Source of the DNA: Nemertoderma westbladi
Lineage: Eukaryota; Xenacoelomorpha; Nemertodermatida; Nemertodermatidae
DNA length: 64,000 bases
NCBI GenBank assembly: GCA_032718475.1
Contig: JAUCBJ010005014.1
Location: 1-64,000, forward strand
Direction: 5' to 3'
The translations under genes and the position numbers were made by a program. The notes under the pieces were generated by a model. That model did not search any database, had not been told where the DNA came from, and saw only the letters and a program-made list of their open reading frames with translations. Positions 24,940 to 34,747 of the stretch are shown here, piece after piece. How positions within the stretch are numbered: position 1 is the stretch's first letter; each line of letters starts with the position of its first letter.

Positions 24940-25665
24940 GTGGATTATAATTTAGTTATGGGTTTTACAAACATCGACAAGTTCTATGTGATGCATATCG
25001 TATCTGCATTTTACATAATATTGTCAATGTCTTCATTGTGTGCTGGCACAACAACAACAATGACATGTTCCCATATTACCACTCTGACATCGTGCCGAAA
25101 GGGCTTCGTTTTTAATTACACATCTGATAACGAAGACGTCCAACAATATTACCAAGACAGGGCCTTCGACTTGATGTTGACGAACAACTGGGTAGAAAAC
25201 GACCCGGGTTTCCTGAAAACCTTTACGTCACACAACTGCACCTGCTGCTCCGTTTTAACTATCCGATTTGCTGGCTTTACTTCGGATGGAGATGAAGTGA
25301 AGATGGAGTGGGTGGATTACGGTTGTAGAGACCCGACACAGCTCTGCGCGGACGTGGGTCCTAACGAATGTGTTTATCTCATGGGAGATTTCGGTCTAGA
25401 GAATATCGGCCAATCGGCTGTGCCTGATTTGGAATTGCTTCTCAACATATTAGATGTCCTAAAGTACGGTCTGACAGTCACGTATTCCACTTGCCAAACC
25501 CAATGTTGTAATTCCACTTGCTCTCCACTTGTATGGGAATGGCCTACCGAAGCTCCCACTACCACTGTTGAAACAACAACAGCCTATAGCAACGGTTACA
25601 GAACCCCCATTGCTCTTCCTATACTGTTCTACTCCTTCCTCTGTGTCTGGTCAGCGGTGATGTAG
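24940..25665 (+). CDS. Nested Cys-rich secreted or GPI-anchored-type protein
   Basis: A single-exon ORF of 241 codons inside intron 7 of the LRR gene, same strand. The best signal peptide starts at Met18 (MHIVSAFYIILSMSSLCAG); Met1 and Met7 are alternatives and I cannot decide between them. The mature part has about 18 Cys, including HNCTCC and CQTQCCNSTC clusters, and several N-glycosylation sites (NYTS, NCTC, NSTC). A Thr-rich stalk (TEAPTTTVETTTA) is followed by a hydrophobic C-terminal tail (IALPILFYSFLCVWSAV), which suits a GPI signal. This points to an extracellular, disulfide-bonded, surface-anchored protein. I do not recognise the family. Lack of introns suggests either a simple one-exon gene or a retrocopy; no poly(A) remnant is obvious. 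Its intact frame, Cys pairs and end signals argue for a real gene. Confidence 0.68.
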   Translation: MDYNLVMGFTNIDKFYVMHIVSAFYIILSMSSLCAGTTTTMTCSHITTLTSCRKGFVFNYTSDNEDVQQYYQDRAFDLMLTNNWVENDPGFLKTFTSHNCTCCSVLTIRFAGFTSDGDEVKMEWVDYGCRDPTQLCADVGPNECVYLMGDFGLENIGQSAVPDLELLLNILDVLKYGLTVTYSTCQTQCCNSTCSPLVWEWPTEAPTTTVETTTAYSNGYRTPIALPILFYSFLCVWSAVM

Positions 25666-26649
25666 GCCGCAACCGAAACCTGTAGATTGACATACATATA
25701 AAAACATTATATAACTGAAGCAGATTAGCTGAATTCAATATAGTCAATTAACCAGTAATCTTGTTCAAATTCAAATAATCCTAATAATATTGTCTAACTC
25801 GAAATATTCTTATTAACATATTTACATTTTGTGATGATGTGCTGACTTGGTATACAGTGGTTTGCAGTTCCATATATCTGTTAGGATTATTTCTTTGTTT
25901 TAAATCTTTTTATTTTAGGCTCTAGCTCGCTCTATCATTGTTAGTTACTAGATAGTTTCAACAACTAAATTGTTGATTGAATTAAGCCTTGCCTTTGTGA
26001 AGGATTCGTGTTCTATTTGTGATAGACCTCCGTCACCCAATTGGTGAGAGGAGACACATACCCCAGTGATTGGGCTTCCGTTTGAGCTTTATGTTTGCTG
26101 TCCAGTTGAGTTAATTTTCAAAAAATTTGAATGTAAAAAATATTTAAATTAATCATGAATATACTCCCTTGTCCCCAGCTTACATTAAGGGTTGAATAAT
26201 GAAACAGTGCTGCCTGGTAGAAATAATTGGTGTACACCTAGCCCCGGAATATAGTGTCGTAATTCAACACGACACCACCCCTCCTCAAAAAAAAAATTTC
26301 TACAAATCTTACGAGATTGTACGAAATTTGAATCATAGAGAGAGAGACTTTCACTTCTCGGCCACTTAGTGGGTTTGCCAGAATTTATATTTTTCCAATC
26401 CTTCCTTCCAATCTTTAGCTACAGGCCTTTAAAATAGTGTCTACCTCGATATTGCACCACTTACACTGCAGTTATTCTTATACCCTATATCTGTTTGTTG
26501 GTACCAATGAAAAGCTAACCGTGCAAGGATTCCAAATAATATGTAAAAACATTTATTATTATTATTAAGGATTTACATAGTGGTAATGTGATAATAATCG
26601 ACATATTGTACAGTACGTATAGCGAGAAATTAAATTATATTGCATCAAC
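25666..26649 (+). other. Intron 7, middle part
   Basis: No ORF or recognisable element. Ordinary AT-rich sequence with a few A runs. Confidence 0.5.
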
Positions 26650-27630
26650 ATGAATTGTGGTCGACTATGTTCTACGCATCTCCTTAGATCATCATAATGA
26701 TGATGGGGTGGTGGTAACTCCAAATTCTGGCTCCAGAAGTCGAGGAAATCCTGCCAAGTACCTAACTGATCTAGACTTAGGAGTACTCTCAGAATCTCTA
26801 GAGGGAGCTCAACCGCTCCTCAGCTCATTAGAACATGCTGCTTATAGTGTTGGTCTTTTTATTAACTCCAGAAAGACCAAAATTCTGACAGTTAACTTTG
26901 AAAATGCTCAGCAAGTCTCTGATCGGATGAGCATAAGCTCAAAGGATGGTATGCTTGAGCATGTGGACACTTCTGTTACCTGGGATCATGGATCCGGAAG
27001 TCAGGCAGCCTTGAATAGGCTTTCCAGGATTGGGAAGTCACTCAGAATTCATCGGAAACTTAAGGTCCGATTATTTACACCAGTAGTAGTTCCAGTACTC
27101 CTCTATGGGAGTCAATATGCTGGGCTCTAACTGCCGAGGACACCAAATCTATGGATGACACATTCACAAGAATGCTACGCCGGGTTCATTGTGTCAAGTA
27201 CAATGCACACATCTCCACAACCAGACACTATATAACATTGGAGGTGTTTCATTGGTTATGCCAAGCTTGACACTAGAACGAAGCCGCCCCAGATTGGCAG
27301 GACCCGTGAGGTCCAGCCAGTGCATAATCTTGTACTTTGGTAGCCTCATGGAGTGAATAAGCATGGTGGACAGCCCATGACTTTCTTGAGACGCATCTTA
27401 AAGGACACTGGCCTTGAAGATGCGGATGATCTAGCAAATGTCATGGGGGTTAGGTCGTTGTGGCGGTGCAACTTTGTTGATAAGCCGACATAGCATTTTT
27501 AATGCATTATGCATTGGGCTTGCCAATTGTGGATTGCATGGTGGTGACAAAATGTTTTTGTTAAGCCGGCATAGCATCTCAATGTGCAGTTTCTTGATTG
27601 CAGCAGGCCGATTATAGTAGTAGTAATGAA
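26650..27630 (+). mobile_element. Degraded 5'-truncated non-LTR element (family 1)
   Basis: Corresponds to the RT C-terminal half, 3' domain and 3' end of the full-length element at 47713-51465. The frame starts at VDYVLRISLDHHNDDG. A 12-base in-frame deletion removes the catalytic FADD residues (DLDLGVL here, DLDFADDLGVL in the intact copy). A second deletion fuses the HVD and ALNRLSR regions, and later frameshifts and stops follow. The tail (27490-27628) carries an extra segment not in the intact copy and ends in TAGTAGTAG. A dead copy in intron 7. Confidence 0.9.
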
Positions 27631-27698
27631 GGGGTTACCCCCATCAATTTGAATTTCGTTGGGAAATAGCAGAGGTAGCAGGTAGGGGGGAAACGTTA

Positions 27699-28174
27699 TG
27701 CCCATGCCAAAAAACCCATACCCAATACCCATGCCCAAAACCCATACCCAAAACCCATACCCATAACCATGCCCAAAACCCATTCCCAAAACCCATGCCC
27801 AAAACCCATAACCATGCCCACAACCCATAATCATGCCCAAAACCCATACCCCTGCCCAAAACCCATTCCCAAAACCCATGCCCAAAACCCATGCCCAAAA
27901 TCCATACTCATGCCCAAAACCCATACCCATACCCCTGCCCAAAACCCATTCCCAATACCCAAAACCCATGCCAAAAACCCATGCCCAAAACCCATGTCCA
28001 AATCCATGCCCAAAACCCATGCCAAAAACCCATGCCCAAAACACATACCCAAAACCCATACCCAAAACCCATTCCCAAAACCCATGCCAAAACCAAAACA
28101 CATGCCCAAAACCCATACCCAAAACCCATGCCTAAAACCCATACCCAAAACCCATGCCTAAAATCCATGCCAAA
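27699..28174. repeat. 13-bp C/A-rich minisatellite (CCCAAAACCCATG type)
   Basis: About 36 copies of a 12-13 bp unit, CCCAAAACCCAT(G/A), with variants that lose one subunit or swap CCC for ACC. The plus strand is nearly free of G except in ATG; the minus strand reads GGGTTTTGGGCAT, with closely spaced G3 runs. ORFs in several frames of both strands (QNPYPKPIPKTH, GFGHGFWAWVLG) are repeat artefacts. Confidence 0.95.
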
Positions 28175-28721
28175 AACTGGAACTTTGATCAACCATTCGT
28201 CGCCTTGGGGTAAACTCGTCTAGGTTATGAGACTCATTCGGCTTGACTTAGGGCTGACGGAATTCACCGCAACTAGTTTTGTACATGGCGGCGTTATCAG
28301 TGTTACTGAAGACTGAGCGCCCAATCAGTGAATGTGGTGGATACGTAGCCACATCCGAATTTACGGCTGAATCCTCTAACAACAACCCATAATCGGTCGA
28401 ACGAGTATCCCACTCACCCACAAAGTATCACCAACACGCGTAAATAATTGTATCCCGCCTGTTGGCTGGGGCTCTGATCTAGCAATTCCTATTGGGGCTA
28501 TTATTCATAGTCTTCTCTTAATCTCCGCATCTAAGGGCCTAATTAAGTAATTGTATAAGATTGTCTTGTATGGTAACTGATTCTAAACACTACACTCAAT
28601 AGAGTAGGCCTACTCATTAGCCAATACCCTACAGCAATTAACTTAATATAATATTTACGTAATACAGTAATAGAGTAGGCCTATTAAAGGCAACCGGATA
28701 TTGATGGGAAGCTGTTGGCTA
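28175..28721 (+). other. Intron 7, unassigned segment
   Basis: 28200-28450 is more GC-balanced than its neighbours but has no open frame. It could be an old transposon or SINE remnant; I cannot identify it. Confidence 0.4.
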
Positions 28722-29000
28722 CTACTAGGATCGGCATATGCTGCATTGCAGCTGCTTTATATATGTATATTACATATATATACTAAGAATGCTGTGCCGG
28801 CATGTCGACAAAATTGCGCCGCAACAACTCCCTATCACCCATGACATTTTCTATATCACCCGCATTTTCAAGACCAGTGTCCTTTAAGATGCGTCTCAAG
28901 AAAGTCATGGGCTGTCCACCATGCTTATTCACTCCATAAGGCCGCCAAAGTCCAAGATTATGCACTGGCTGATCCTCACGGCGAAAGCAATGTCCTATTA
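28722..29000 (-). mobile_element. 5'-truncated non-LTR element (family 1), minus strand
   Basis: Minus-strand copy of the last 280 bases of family 1. The 3' end is at the left (CTACTACTAGGATCGGCAT) and the frame reads IIGHCFRREDQPVHNLGLW, then RRILKDTGLENAGD, ending at PAQHS and a stop. A small insertion (TTTATATATGTATATTAC) sits in the 3' UTR. Confidence 0.88.
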
Positions 29001-29284
29001 TTTCCATACTATTATTAACTATGAGCAAGGCTTGGGATAAGAATAGCGCCATACCCTCGGGTACCACTATCGAAAGAGGATCCTTCGGATCGCCTCCGAC
29101 AGACTGTTTGCTTTTGCTTGTGAATGCAGTGGTCCTCTGTTAATTGACTCGCTACCCCAGATGCAGAAGTCGTACGTAAACATTATTATGGTACAGATAA
29201 GTCTGGATAAGTTATATATTTGATGTGGATAATTGCTTGCCAGATTAACGATTACTGGGATGGCAGAAGATTGGTTTTCTTAAT

Positions 29285-29392
29285 TCTTTTATTCTGGAAT
29301 AAATTTAAACGTAACTTTTTCTCTAGAATAAGTTTAAACGTTACCATTCTGTGTATATTTTGTTCTGGAATAGGTTTAAACGTTACCGCTGT
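29285..29392 (+). repeat. Triplicated acceptor region of exon 8
   Basis: Three spaced copies of TTCTGGAATAGGTTTAAACG-like sequence, at about 29290, 29318 and 29364. The third contains the exon 8 acceptor (GGAATAG) and the first exonic bases; the other two read GGAATAAATTTAAACG and AGAATAAGTTTAAACG. The splice junction region has been locally copied upstream. Confidence 0.7.
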
Positions 29393-29554
29393 CTGTTGGC
29401 GTCCGAAATTGTTCAATTTCTCGTCATTGTCCCTTCCTTCTATGAGTTTGTGGTAAAGGATCCCGGAGTTATGCATGTGGTATCGGTTGCTACTGGCAAC
29501 CCCAACATCATAGCAGAAGTGAAGAAAAGAATTAACCAATGTGTTGCGAGCGAG
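29374..29554 (+). CDS. LRR gene, exon 8
   Basis: A 181-base exon, phase 2 in, 0 out; acceptor TGTTCTGGAATAG, donor GCGAG|GTAAGT. Joined to exon 7 it reads AAQTFKRYRCLLASEIVQFL, then VIVPSFYEFVVKDPGVMHVV and NIIAEVKKRINQCVASE. This continues the helical region. The phase match with exon 7, across a 5.5-kb intron full of other elements, is the main support. Confidence 0.8.
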
Positions 29555-29696
29555 GTAAGTGGGATTATCTATGGAGTACTTAATTAGTAATTGTACTTAA
29601 TTACTTACTTATATTAGAGTTAATTGTATTTTATTTATTAATCAAGCACGTTAAGTAAAAACCTTACCGGTAGGTATGTCAGTGCCAAAGTTTAAT

Positions 29697-29927
29697 CAGT
29701 GCATAATCTTGTACTTTGGCAGCCTCATGGAGTGAATAAGCATGGTGGACAGCCCATGACTTTCTTGAGACGCATCTTAAAGGACACTGGCCTTAAAGAT
29801 GCGGATGATCTAGCAAATGTCATGGGTGATAGGGAGTTGTGGCGGTGCAATTTTGTTGACAAGCCGGCACAGCATTCTTAAAAATGCAGCTGCAATGCAG
29901 CATGCCGATCCTAGTAGTACTAGTAGT
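29697..29927 (+). mobile_element. 5'-truncated non-LTR element (family 1), plus strand
   Basis: 230-base 3' fragment. Frame HNLVLWQPHGVNKHGGQPMT then RRILKDTGLKDADDLANVMG, stop, then the family 3' UTR (AATGCAGCTGCAATGCAGCA) and CCTAGTAGTACTAGTAG. It is very close to the intact copy at 47713-51465, so probably a recent insertion. Confidence 0.92.
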
Positions 29928-30096
29928 TGTTTAAACCGCACCAGAGTTTGAAGAACAAATATTTGCACTTTTATAACGTAGTAGCGTTTATTGTTATCTA
30001 TACCATATATTAAACATCGAATTATTAAAATTAATTAGGAGCATTAAATTAATTCTTAAATCGTGACCCACCCGTATGTTCTGTTCAAACTTGCAG

Positions 30097-30192
30097 ATGC
30101 AAGACAACAAGCTGCCACAGTTTCTTGGTAGCAAGGCTAACGTTTGTTCGACTAAAAAGCGCTTTGGCGAGCTACAGAAATATGCGTTTTAA
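30097..30192 (+). CDS. LRR gene, possible alternative exon (uncertain)
   Basis: After a good acceptor (TTCAAACTTGCAG) an open stretch in phase 0 reads MQDNKLPQFLGSKANVCSTK and continues to a TAA at 30190. It could be an alternative last exon giving a short isoform. It could also be a 45-base internal exon using a weak donor (AAC|GTTTGT at 30142), which would keep phase 0 into 30250. Exon 8 can equally join 30250 directly. Confidence 0.38.
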   Translation: MQDNKLPQFLGSKANVCSTKKRFGELQKYAF

Positions 30193-30249
30193 GCACAAAC
30201 AGTAGTGCTCTAAATATAAATTATGTAAATATTGTTATCTTAATTATAG

Positions 30250-30378
30250 ATAACCTCAGTACGGAATATGTTTACCAGCGTAACTCAGTACCTTCTTAAC
30301 ACAACCGAGTATCATATTGCCGTAATGTTTAATACGTCACCTCGGAAATCCATGCCAGCGGACACTCGCATCTTACAG
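30250..30378 (+). CDS. LRR gene, exon 10
   Basis: A 129-base exon, phase 0 in and out; acceptor CTTAATTATAG, donor TTACAG|GTTGGT. Encodes ITSVRNMFTSVTQYLLNTTE, then YHIAVMFNTSPRKSMPADTR and ILQ. The donor is duplicated 32 bases downstream; only the first keeps the reading frame with exon 11. Confidence 0.72.
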
Positions 30379-30416
30379 GTTGGTGACCAGCAGAGACTCG
30401 CCTCTTACAGGTTGGT
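30355..30416 (+). repeat. Two-copy duplication of the exon 10 donor
   Basis: The junction CTCGCATCTTACAG|GTTGGT recurs 32 bases later as CTCGCCTCTTACAG|GTTGGT, with about 21 of 24 flanking exonic bases shared. It looks like a young version of the long donor arrays after exons 2, 11 and 16. Confidence 0.85.
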
Positions 30417-30655
30417 GAGAGTAGAGATGATTCCCACGTGAAAACTTTCAAAATATTTTTATATTTTAGAACATCCATGGACTGAACAAATATGTAGGGC
30501 TAATATACTGTAGTAGGTATCATATTGAAGGTTTTGACTGCATTTTATATATTTTTTAAATATCTCGCTCGTTTAAATAACTATGTCTTCGTAATACAAA
30601 AATATATTCGGTGTTCCTTTTTTATTTATACTTATTTGAATTTTCATATTTTTAG

Positions 30656-30887
30656 GAGGTGAGGGCTCTCCCCAAACCCAGACCGGAGTCATCCCCAGTC
30701 TACAACAGTGAGTATCTGACCGCAGGAAGACGGACTCCTCAGCCAGGTCTATCCCGTACACGAGAGGGTGGGAGACCAAGGAGTGGAAGATCAGGTAGTG
30801 GAAGACCAGGGAGTGGAAGACCAGGGAGTGGAAGACCAGGGAGTGGAAGACCAGGTTACTGGTCCGCAGTCAAAGATCCAGAATTAG
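30656..30887 (+). CDS. LRR gene, exon 11 (Gly-Ser-Arg-Pro repeat)
   Basis: A 232-base exon, phase 0 in, 1 out; acceptor TTCATATTTTTAG, donor TTAG|GTTGGT. Starts EVRALPKPRPESSPVYNSEY, then a basic low-complexity segment with about five copies of GSGRP from a 15-bp coding repeat (30779-30855), then GYWSAVKDPEL. Likely disordered. The coding repeat is in frame and may vary in copy number. Confidence 0.78.
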
Positions 30888-31397
30888 GTTGGTGGGTTAA
30901 CTTTATTTAGGTTGGTCGGTTAACTTTATTAGGTTGGTGGGTTAACTTTATTTAGGTTGGTCGGTTAACTTTATTTAGGTTGGTGGGTTAACTTTATTTA
31001 GGTTGGTGGGTTAACTTTATTAGGTTGGTGGGTTAACTTTATTTAGGTTGGTCGGTTAACTTTATTTAGGTTGGTGGTTTAACTTTATTAGGTTGGTCGG
31101 TTAACTTTATTTAGGTTGGTGGGTTAACTTTATTTAGGTTGGTCGGTTAACTTTATTAGGTTGGTGGTTTAACTTTAATAGGTTGGTCGGTTAACTTTAT
31201 TAGGTTGGTGGGTTAACTTTATTTAGGTTGGTCGGTTAACTTTATTTAGGTTGGTGGGTTAACTTTATGTAGGTTGGTGGGTTAACTTTATTTAGGTTGG
31301 TGGGTTAACTTTATTTAGGTTGGTCGGTTAACTTTATTAGGTTGGTGGTTTAACTTTAATAGGTTGGTCGGTTAACTTTATTAGGTTGGTGGGTTAA
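30884..31397 (+). repeat. 22-23 bp minisatellite made of exon 11's 5' splice site
   Basis: About 22 copies of GTTGGTGGGTTAACTTTA plus TTTAG or TTAG. Exon 11 ends ...TTAG|GTTGGT, and every unit ends TTAG followed by GTTGGT, so the genuine donor is the first unit. Variants: GGTCGG versus GGTGGG, and 22 versus 23 bases. Unit length is not divisible by three. Confidence 0.93.
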
Positions 31398-32542
31398 CTA
31401 TATTAGTATCCATAATTAATTAGTGTTGCGTTGTTATAGGCCTACTACTGACTATTTTGACTACCGGTACTAATTATATGGAATTGAATACTTCGGGTGA
31501 TCTTTATATTAAATTATTACTTGAATTTTTTACTTATAAATTTGATTAGATGTAAAATTTGTAAGTTAATGGAGGTAGGTAGTACTTTAGTACATTTATT
31601 GTTAAAGTATGGCTTGTTAGTTCCCGCTTGGCTTGCTAATACTCTACGTATATTTAAGGCTCCTCTCTCTTGGCGGTTACGTATAAGGCAGAGAGGGCGC
31701 CACACTAACACCCAAGGGTGGACACTGCATAACAATCAAACCCTATGTAAAGTGATTTATAGGGTCTCACGACAGTGCGAAATTTCTACACCCTTGATAT
31801 TAAGGCCGACCAATAATAAACTATTGAAGGATATATAATAAATATTGTTATAATTTATTAAGTAAATTTACTGATAATTATTGTACATGTTAGGTCTACT
31901 TATACTATTCATTGATCGCTATAGTAGTTTTTAACATAATTTAAGAATTATTATTTATTTGTATATATAATATAGTAAATCATAACATAATCTAACGTAA
32001 TTATTTAAAATACTTATTAGGTTTTTTAAAGTAACACAAATGCGACGACAATTAAAATTATATTACAGGATGTTATAAAAATCTATATACTTTTTGAATA
32101 CCTAAATCCTACAAAAACGTTTTAGTTTTAAGTATTATTTTATTTTATAGTTTTTTAGGTATCATCTGAAAGCCAAATTCCAAACTTATTGGTGTATATT
32201 AGAATTGCTTAATCGTAATATATCATTTTGAATTCACAACGTTTATTTTAGCAAGGCGTACTAGAACTTCTGTTATGATTTTTCGGTTATTTATATAGAA
32301 GGTGTCTCATTGAGTGTAGACACGGCTAAATTGGCATTTTGGTTTTCTAATTATAAAAAAAAAATTGGTTATAGTTAAGCGTTAAATAATGTGTCTTAGA
32401 CAAGGTACAATAAACTAGCCCCAGCTAGCTGGATAGATAAGCACAGTAAATGTCCATCAGTTAGTTAGTTAGTTAAGCTCAGTTAACAGATGGACACCAG
32501 TTACAGTAGTTACTGTAGTTAGGGTCAACTAGTTGCCAAGTT
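31398..32542 (+). other. Intron 11, left part
   Basis: AT-rich; a 113-codon ORF at 31497-31838 has no recognisable features. A TTTATT at about 32241 (AATAAA on the minus strand) lies about 300 bases downstream of the TMEM63-like stop codon and could be its poly(A) signal. Confidence 0.4.
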
Positions 32543-34747
32543 TTATCCGAATTCTAGAAAAGGGGGTAAGTAATCACCTTCTTTATAAGTAGTAGCCGGT
32601 GTGTTGTCAATAAGTGTTGATTTAACAGTTGCTAAGCAACTGCATGACTCAACTATCCAATTTCGAATGATCACAATAACAATGGCAGTCACCAAGGCGA
32701 CAGCTATAAATATGGTGTGTGGATGAGCTTCCCACAGAGATCGAAGAGTGTATTCGGCTATGTCGAGACGAAGTATTGAAAAAAACAACAGACTAACAAG
32801 CTGCATGACACCAGCCACTAAAACGAAATTTACTGCGCACATATGCCCCTCGATATCTATTCGCCCTGGGCGGTATACATAGGCAATATTGTATCTATCC
32901 ACTAGGTGGCGCATGCAAACGTATACTAAACCGAATGGTACAATAAGCGGACAGATCACACTGTATACCACAATCATTGCGAAAACTGTGAGCTGACTGG
33001 CGTAGTGTATCCCATACTGAAAGTCGCGCAGGGCGTATTCCTTAACACCGGGCCATTCGGCGCGACTTCTGGTGAAACTCAAATAGAACACATAGATAAT
33101 CCACTCGGGAAGTCGTAGCAACTCCAAGGCGCTTCCTATAAACCCAGACATGATGACGTAGTTGACGAAAAATGCGCCGTTATCCGGAAGGAAAACGCAC
33201 TTCCACCTCACAATCTGTGCGTAATGGTCGTTGGCGATGCTGAGCTCTAGTAGAGCTTTTACACTTGTTAAACCTAAAGATGGTAAAATCAGAAGCATGA
33301 ACATTAGGAACCAGAATGATTTCAGCATTATAGCGTGGTGCATTGCGCTCTTTGACCAGTGGCCTTCCAATATGCAGCTGTAGTAGGCGACTTGCGGGAG
33401 TACCGCTGCGAATGTCCACAGTATCAAAGTAGGAAGAAACTGACTTACTAACGAACTGTGCAATCGAGATAATTGTTCCTCGTAGTGGATGGTGTCGAGA
33501 GCCGATATGGCCACCGCTGGTGTCGATAGAAACACAGTAAATACTATGAATACCGCATTGATAAGTAGCATTCTAAACCACCAGACCCAACCACTAGTCT
33601 GAAGGTTCGCCCATTGGATATCCTCTGGTTGAGGAGCTGTACTAATAGTCCATGATTGGCTATTTATAGCAACTGATTGCCCTGATGATGGAGGTAGTTT
33701 TACACACCGACGAGGGAAGCTATAACAACGCATCACCTTGGCAACGCAATCTTCCGATTCGAACGTTACGAACACCATTCTAACGGGGTCGTTCATTGCT
33801 TTCGACTTGGCTGTATTACAAGCCACAGTGAGGTCGGACTCGAGTTGCTTATAGAAATGTTTCCCATTTGCCACGTCGCAAAGTCGATTGCAACAGAATA
33901 TCGTGCAACAAATGCCACAAGATTTAGGAGTGATCATCAATGGTTTCCCTTGTTTCTCTTCATAAGCCACACAATATTGATAAGCCTCATTGGCTCTTAC
34001 TCTCTCGTTGTTAAGCACATAAAGGGAGGATACTTTAAACACTCGACTTACAGAAATTACCCGACATCCATTATATGCCGACTCAAAATGCTCTCTGATT
34101 AAATCATCAGTCACCCCTTTCTCCACGGGTTGTATTAACGCTGTACTGGATACACTAGTGGGTTTACGAAGCTTCGAAGAGAACCTGCCCATAACTGCCA
34201 AAATTACACAGAAATATATCAAACAAACGATTGTATGTAGCCATAACAACCGCGAATGAGGAGTCAAGTTTGAGATCGTTATTCTACCGAATTTATTGCT
34301 TTCCATTTTGAGGTTTCCTTGGTAATTTACTGGAAGAATAACTCCAATGGAAACGACACACATTACCGAAACAATTAGGATGATATGCCTTTGGAAGGAA
34401 AGATACCTCATTCCATCCACACCTCCATTAAACTCTACAGCTGTGTCATCCAACGGTAGAAGCTGCCAGATCCAATGCAGAGCTGTACAACGCCACTTAC
34501 AGCGCGCTTTAATTTTATCACTTTTATCCAAAATCTTACATTTATCTTCTTTGAAGAAAAAGTAGTATAGAACAGTATATAATATTATTAAGATTAGCCA
34601 CACTCCTGTATTTAAGGCGAGAGTGTCAGGAATACCTCCATATAAAAGATTGCCTATAATTGTCGAGTTTTTGCCCTTAATGTCACAGACCAACTTGTGA
34701 TCATCTATTGGTTCAACTTGTTCCGGCGCATTTGTTACAGACATCAT
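32543..34747 (-). CDS. TMEM63/CSC1 (OSCA-family) mechanosensitive channel-like protein
   Basis: A 734-codon uninterrupted ORF. Members of this family are membrane cation channels opened by membrane tension or osmotic stress. Visible features: first membrane span about 47-65; the family-typical stretch GVDGMRYLSFQRHII (109-123) leading into span 2, and ILPVNYQGN; span 3 about 168-187; a large cytosolic loop 188-375 with a Cys cluster (CGICCTIFCCNRLC); then APQPEDIQWANL (371-382), matching the conserved entry to the pore half, and about seven or eight further spans to residue 697. It lies antisense inside intron 11 of the LRR gene. Animal TMEM63 genes usually have many introns; this one has none, which suggests a retrocopy that stayed open. 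Two adjacent ATGs begin the ORF. The tail is short (ends LPPFLEFG). Confidence 0.92.
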   Translation of the reverse strand: MMSVTNAPEQVEPIDDHKLVCDIKGKNSTIIGNLLYGGIPDTLALNTGVWLILIILYTVLYYFFFKEDKCKILDKSDKIKARCKWRCTALHWIWQLLPLDDTAVEFNGGVDGMRYLSFQRHIILIVSVMCVVSIGVILPVNYQGNLKMESNKFGRITISNLTPHSRLLWLHTIVCLIYFCVILAVMGRFSSKLRKPTSVSSTALIQPVEKGVTDDLIREHFESAYNGCRVISVSRVFKVSSLYVLNNERVRANEAYQYCVAYEEKQGKPLMITPKSCGICCTIFCCNRLCDVANGKHFYKQLESDLTVACNTAKSKAMNDPVRMVFVTFESEDCVAKVMRCYSFPRRCVKLPPSSGQSVAINSQSWTISTAPQPEDIQWANLQTSGWVWWFRMLLINAVFIVFTVFLSTPAVAISALDTIHYEEQLSRLHSSLVSQFLPTLILWTFAAVLPQVAYYSCILEGHWSKSAMHHAIMLKSFWFLMFMLLILPSLGLTSVKALLELSIANDHYAQIVRWKCVFLPDNGAFFVNYVIMSGFIGSALELLRLPEWIIYVFYLSFTRSRAEWPGVKEYALRDFQYGIHYASQLTVFAMIVVYSVICPLIVPFGLVYVCMRHLVDRYNIAYVYRPGRIDIEGHMCAVNFVLVAGVMQLVSLLFFSILRLDIAEYTLRSLWEAHPHTIFIAVALVTAIVIVIIRNWIVESCSCLATVKSTLIDNTPATTYKEGDYLPPFLEFG

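Noticed and set aside
27499-28223. ORFs with GFGHGFWAWVLG or QNPYPKPIPKTH repeats
   Set aside because: Products of the 13-bp repeat in many frames of both strands.
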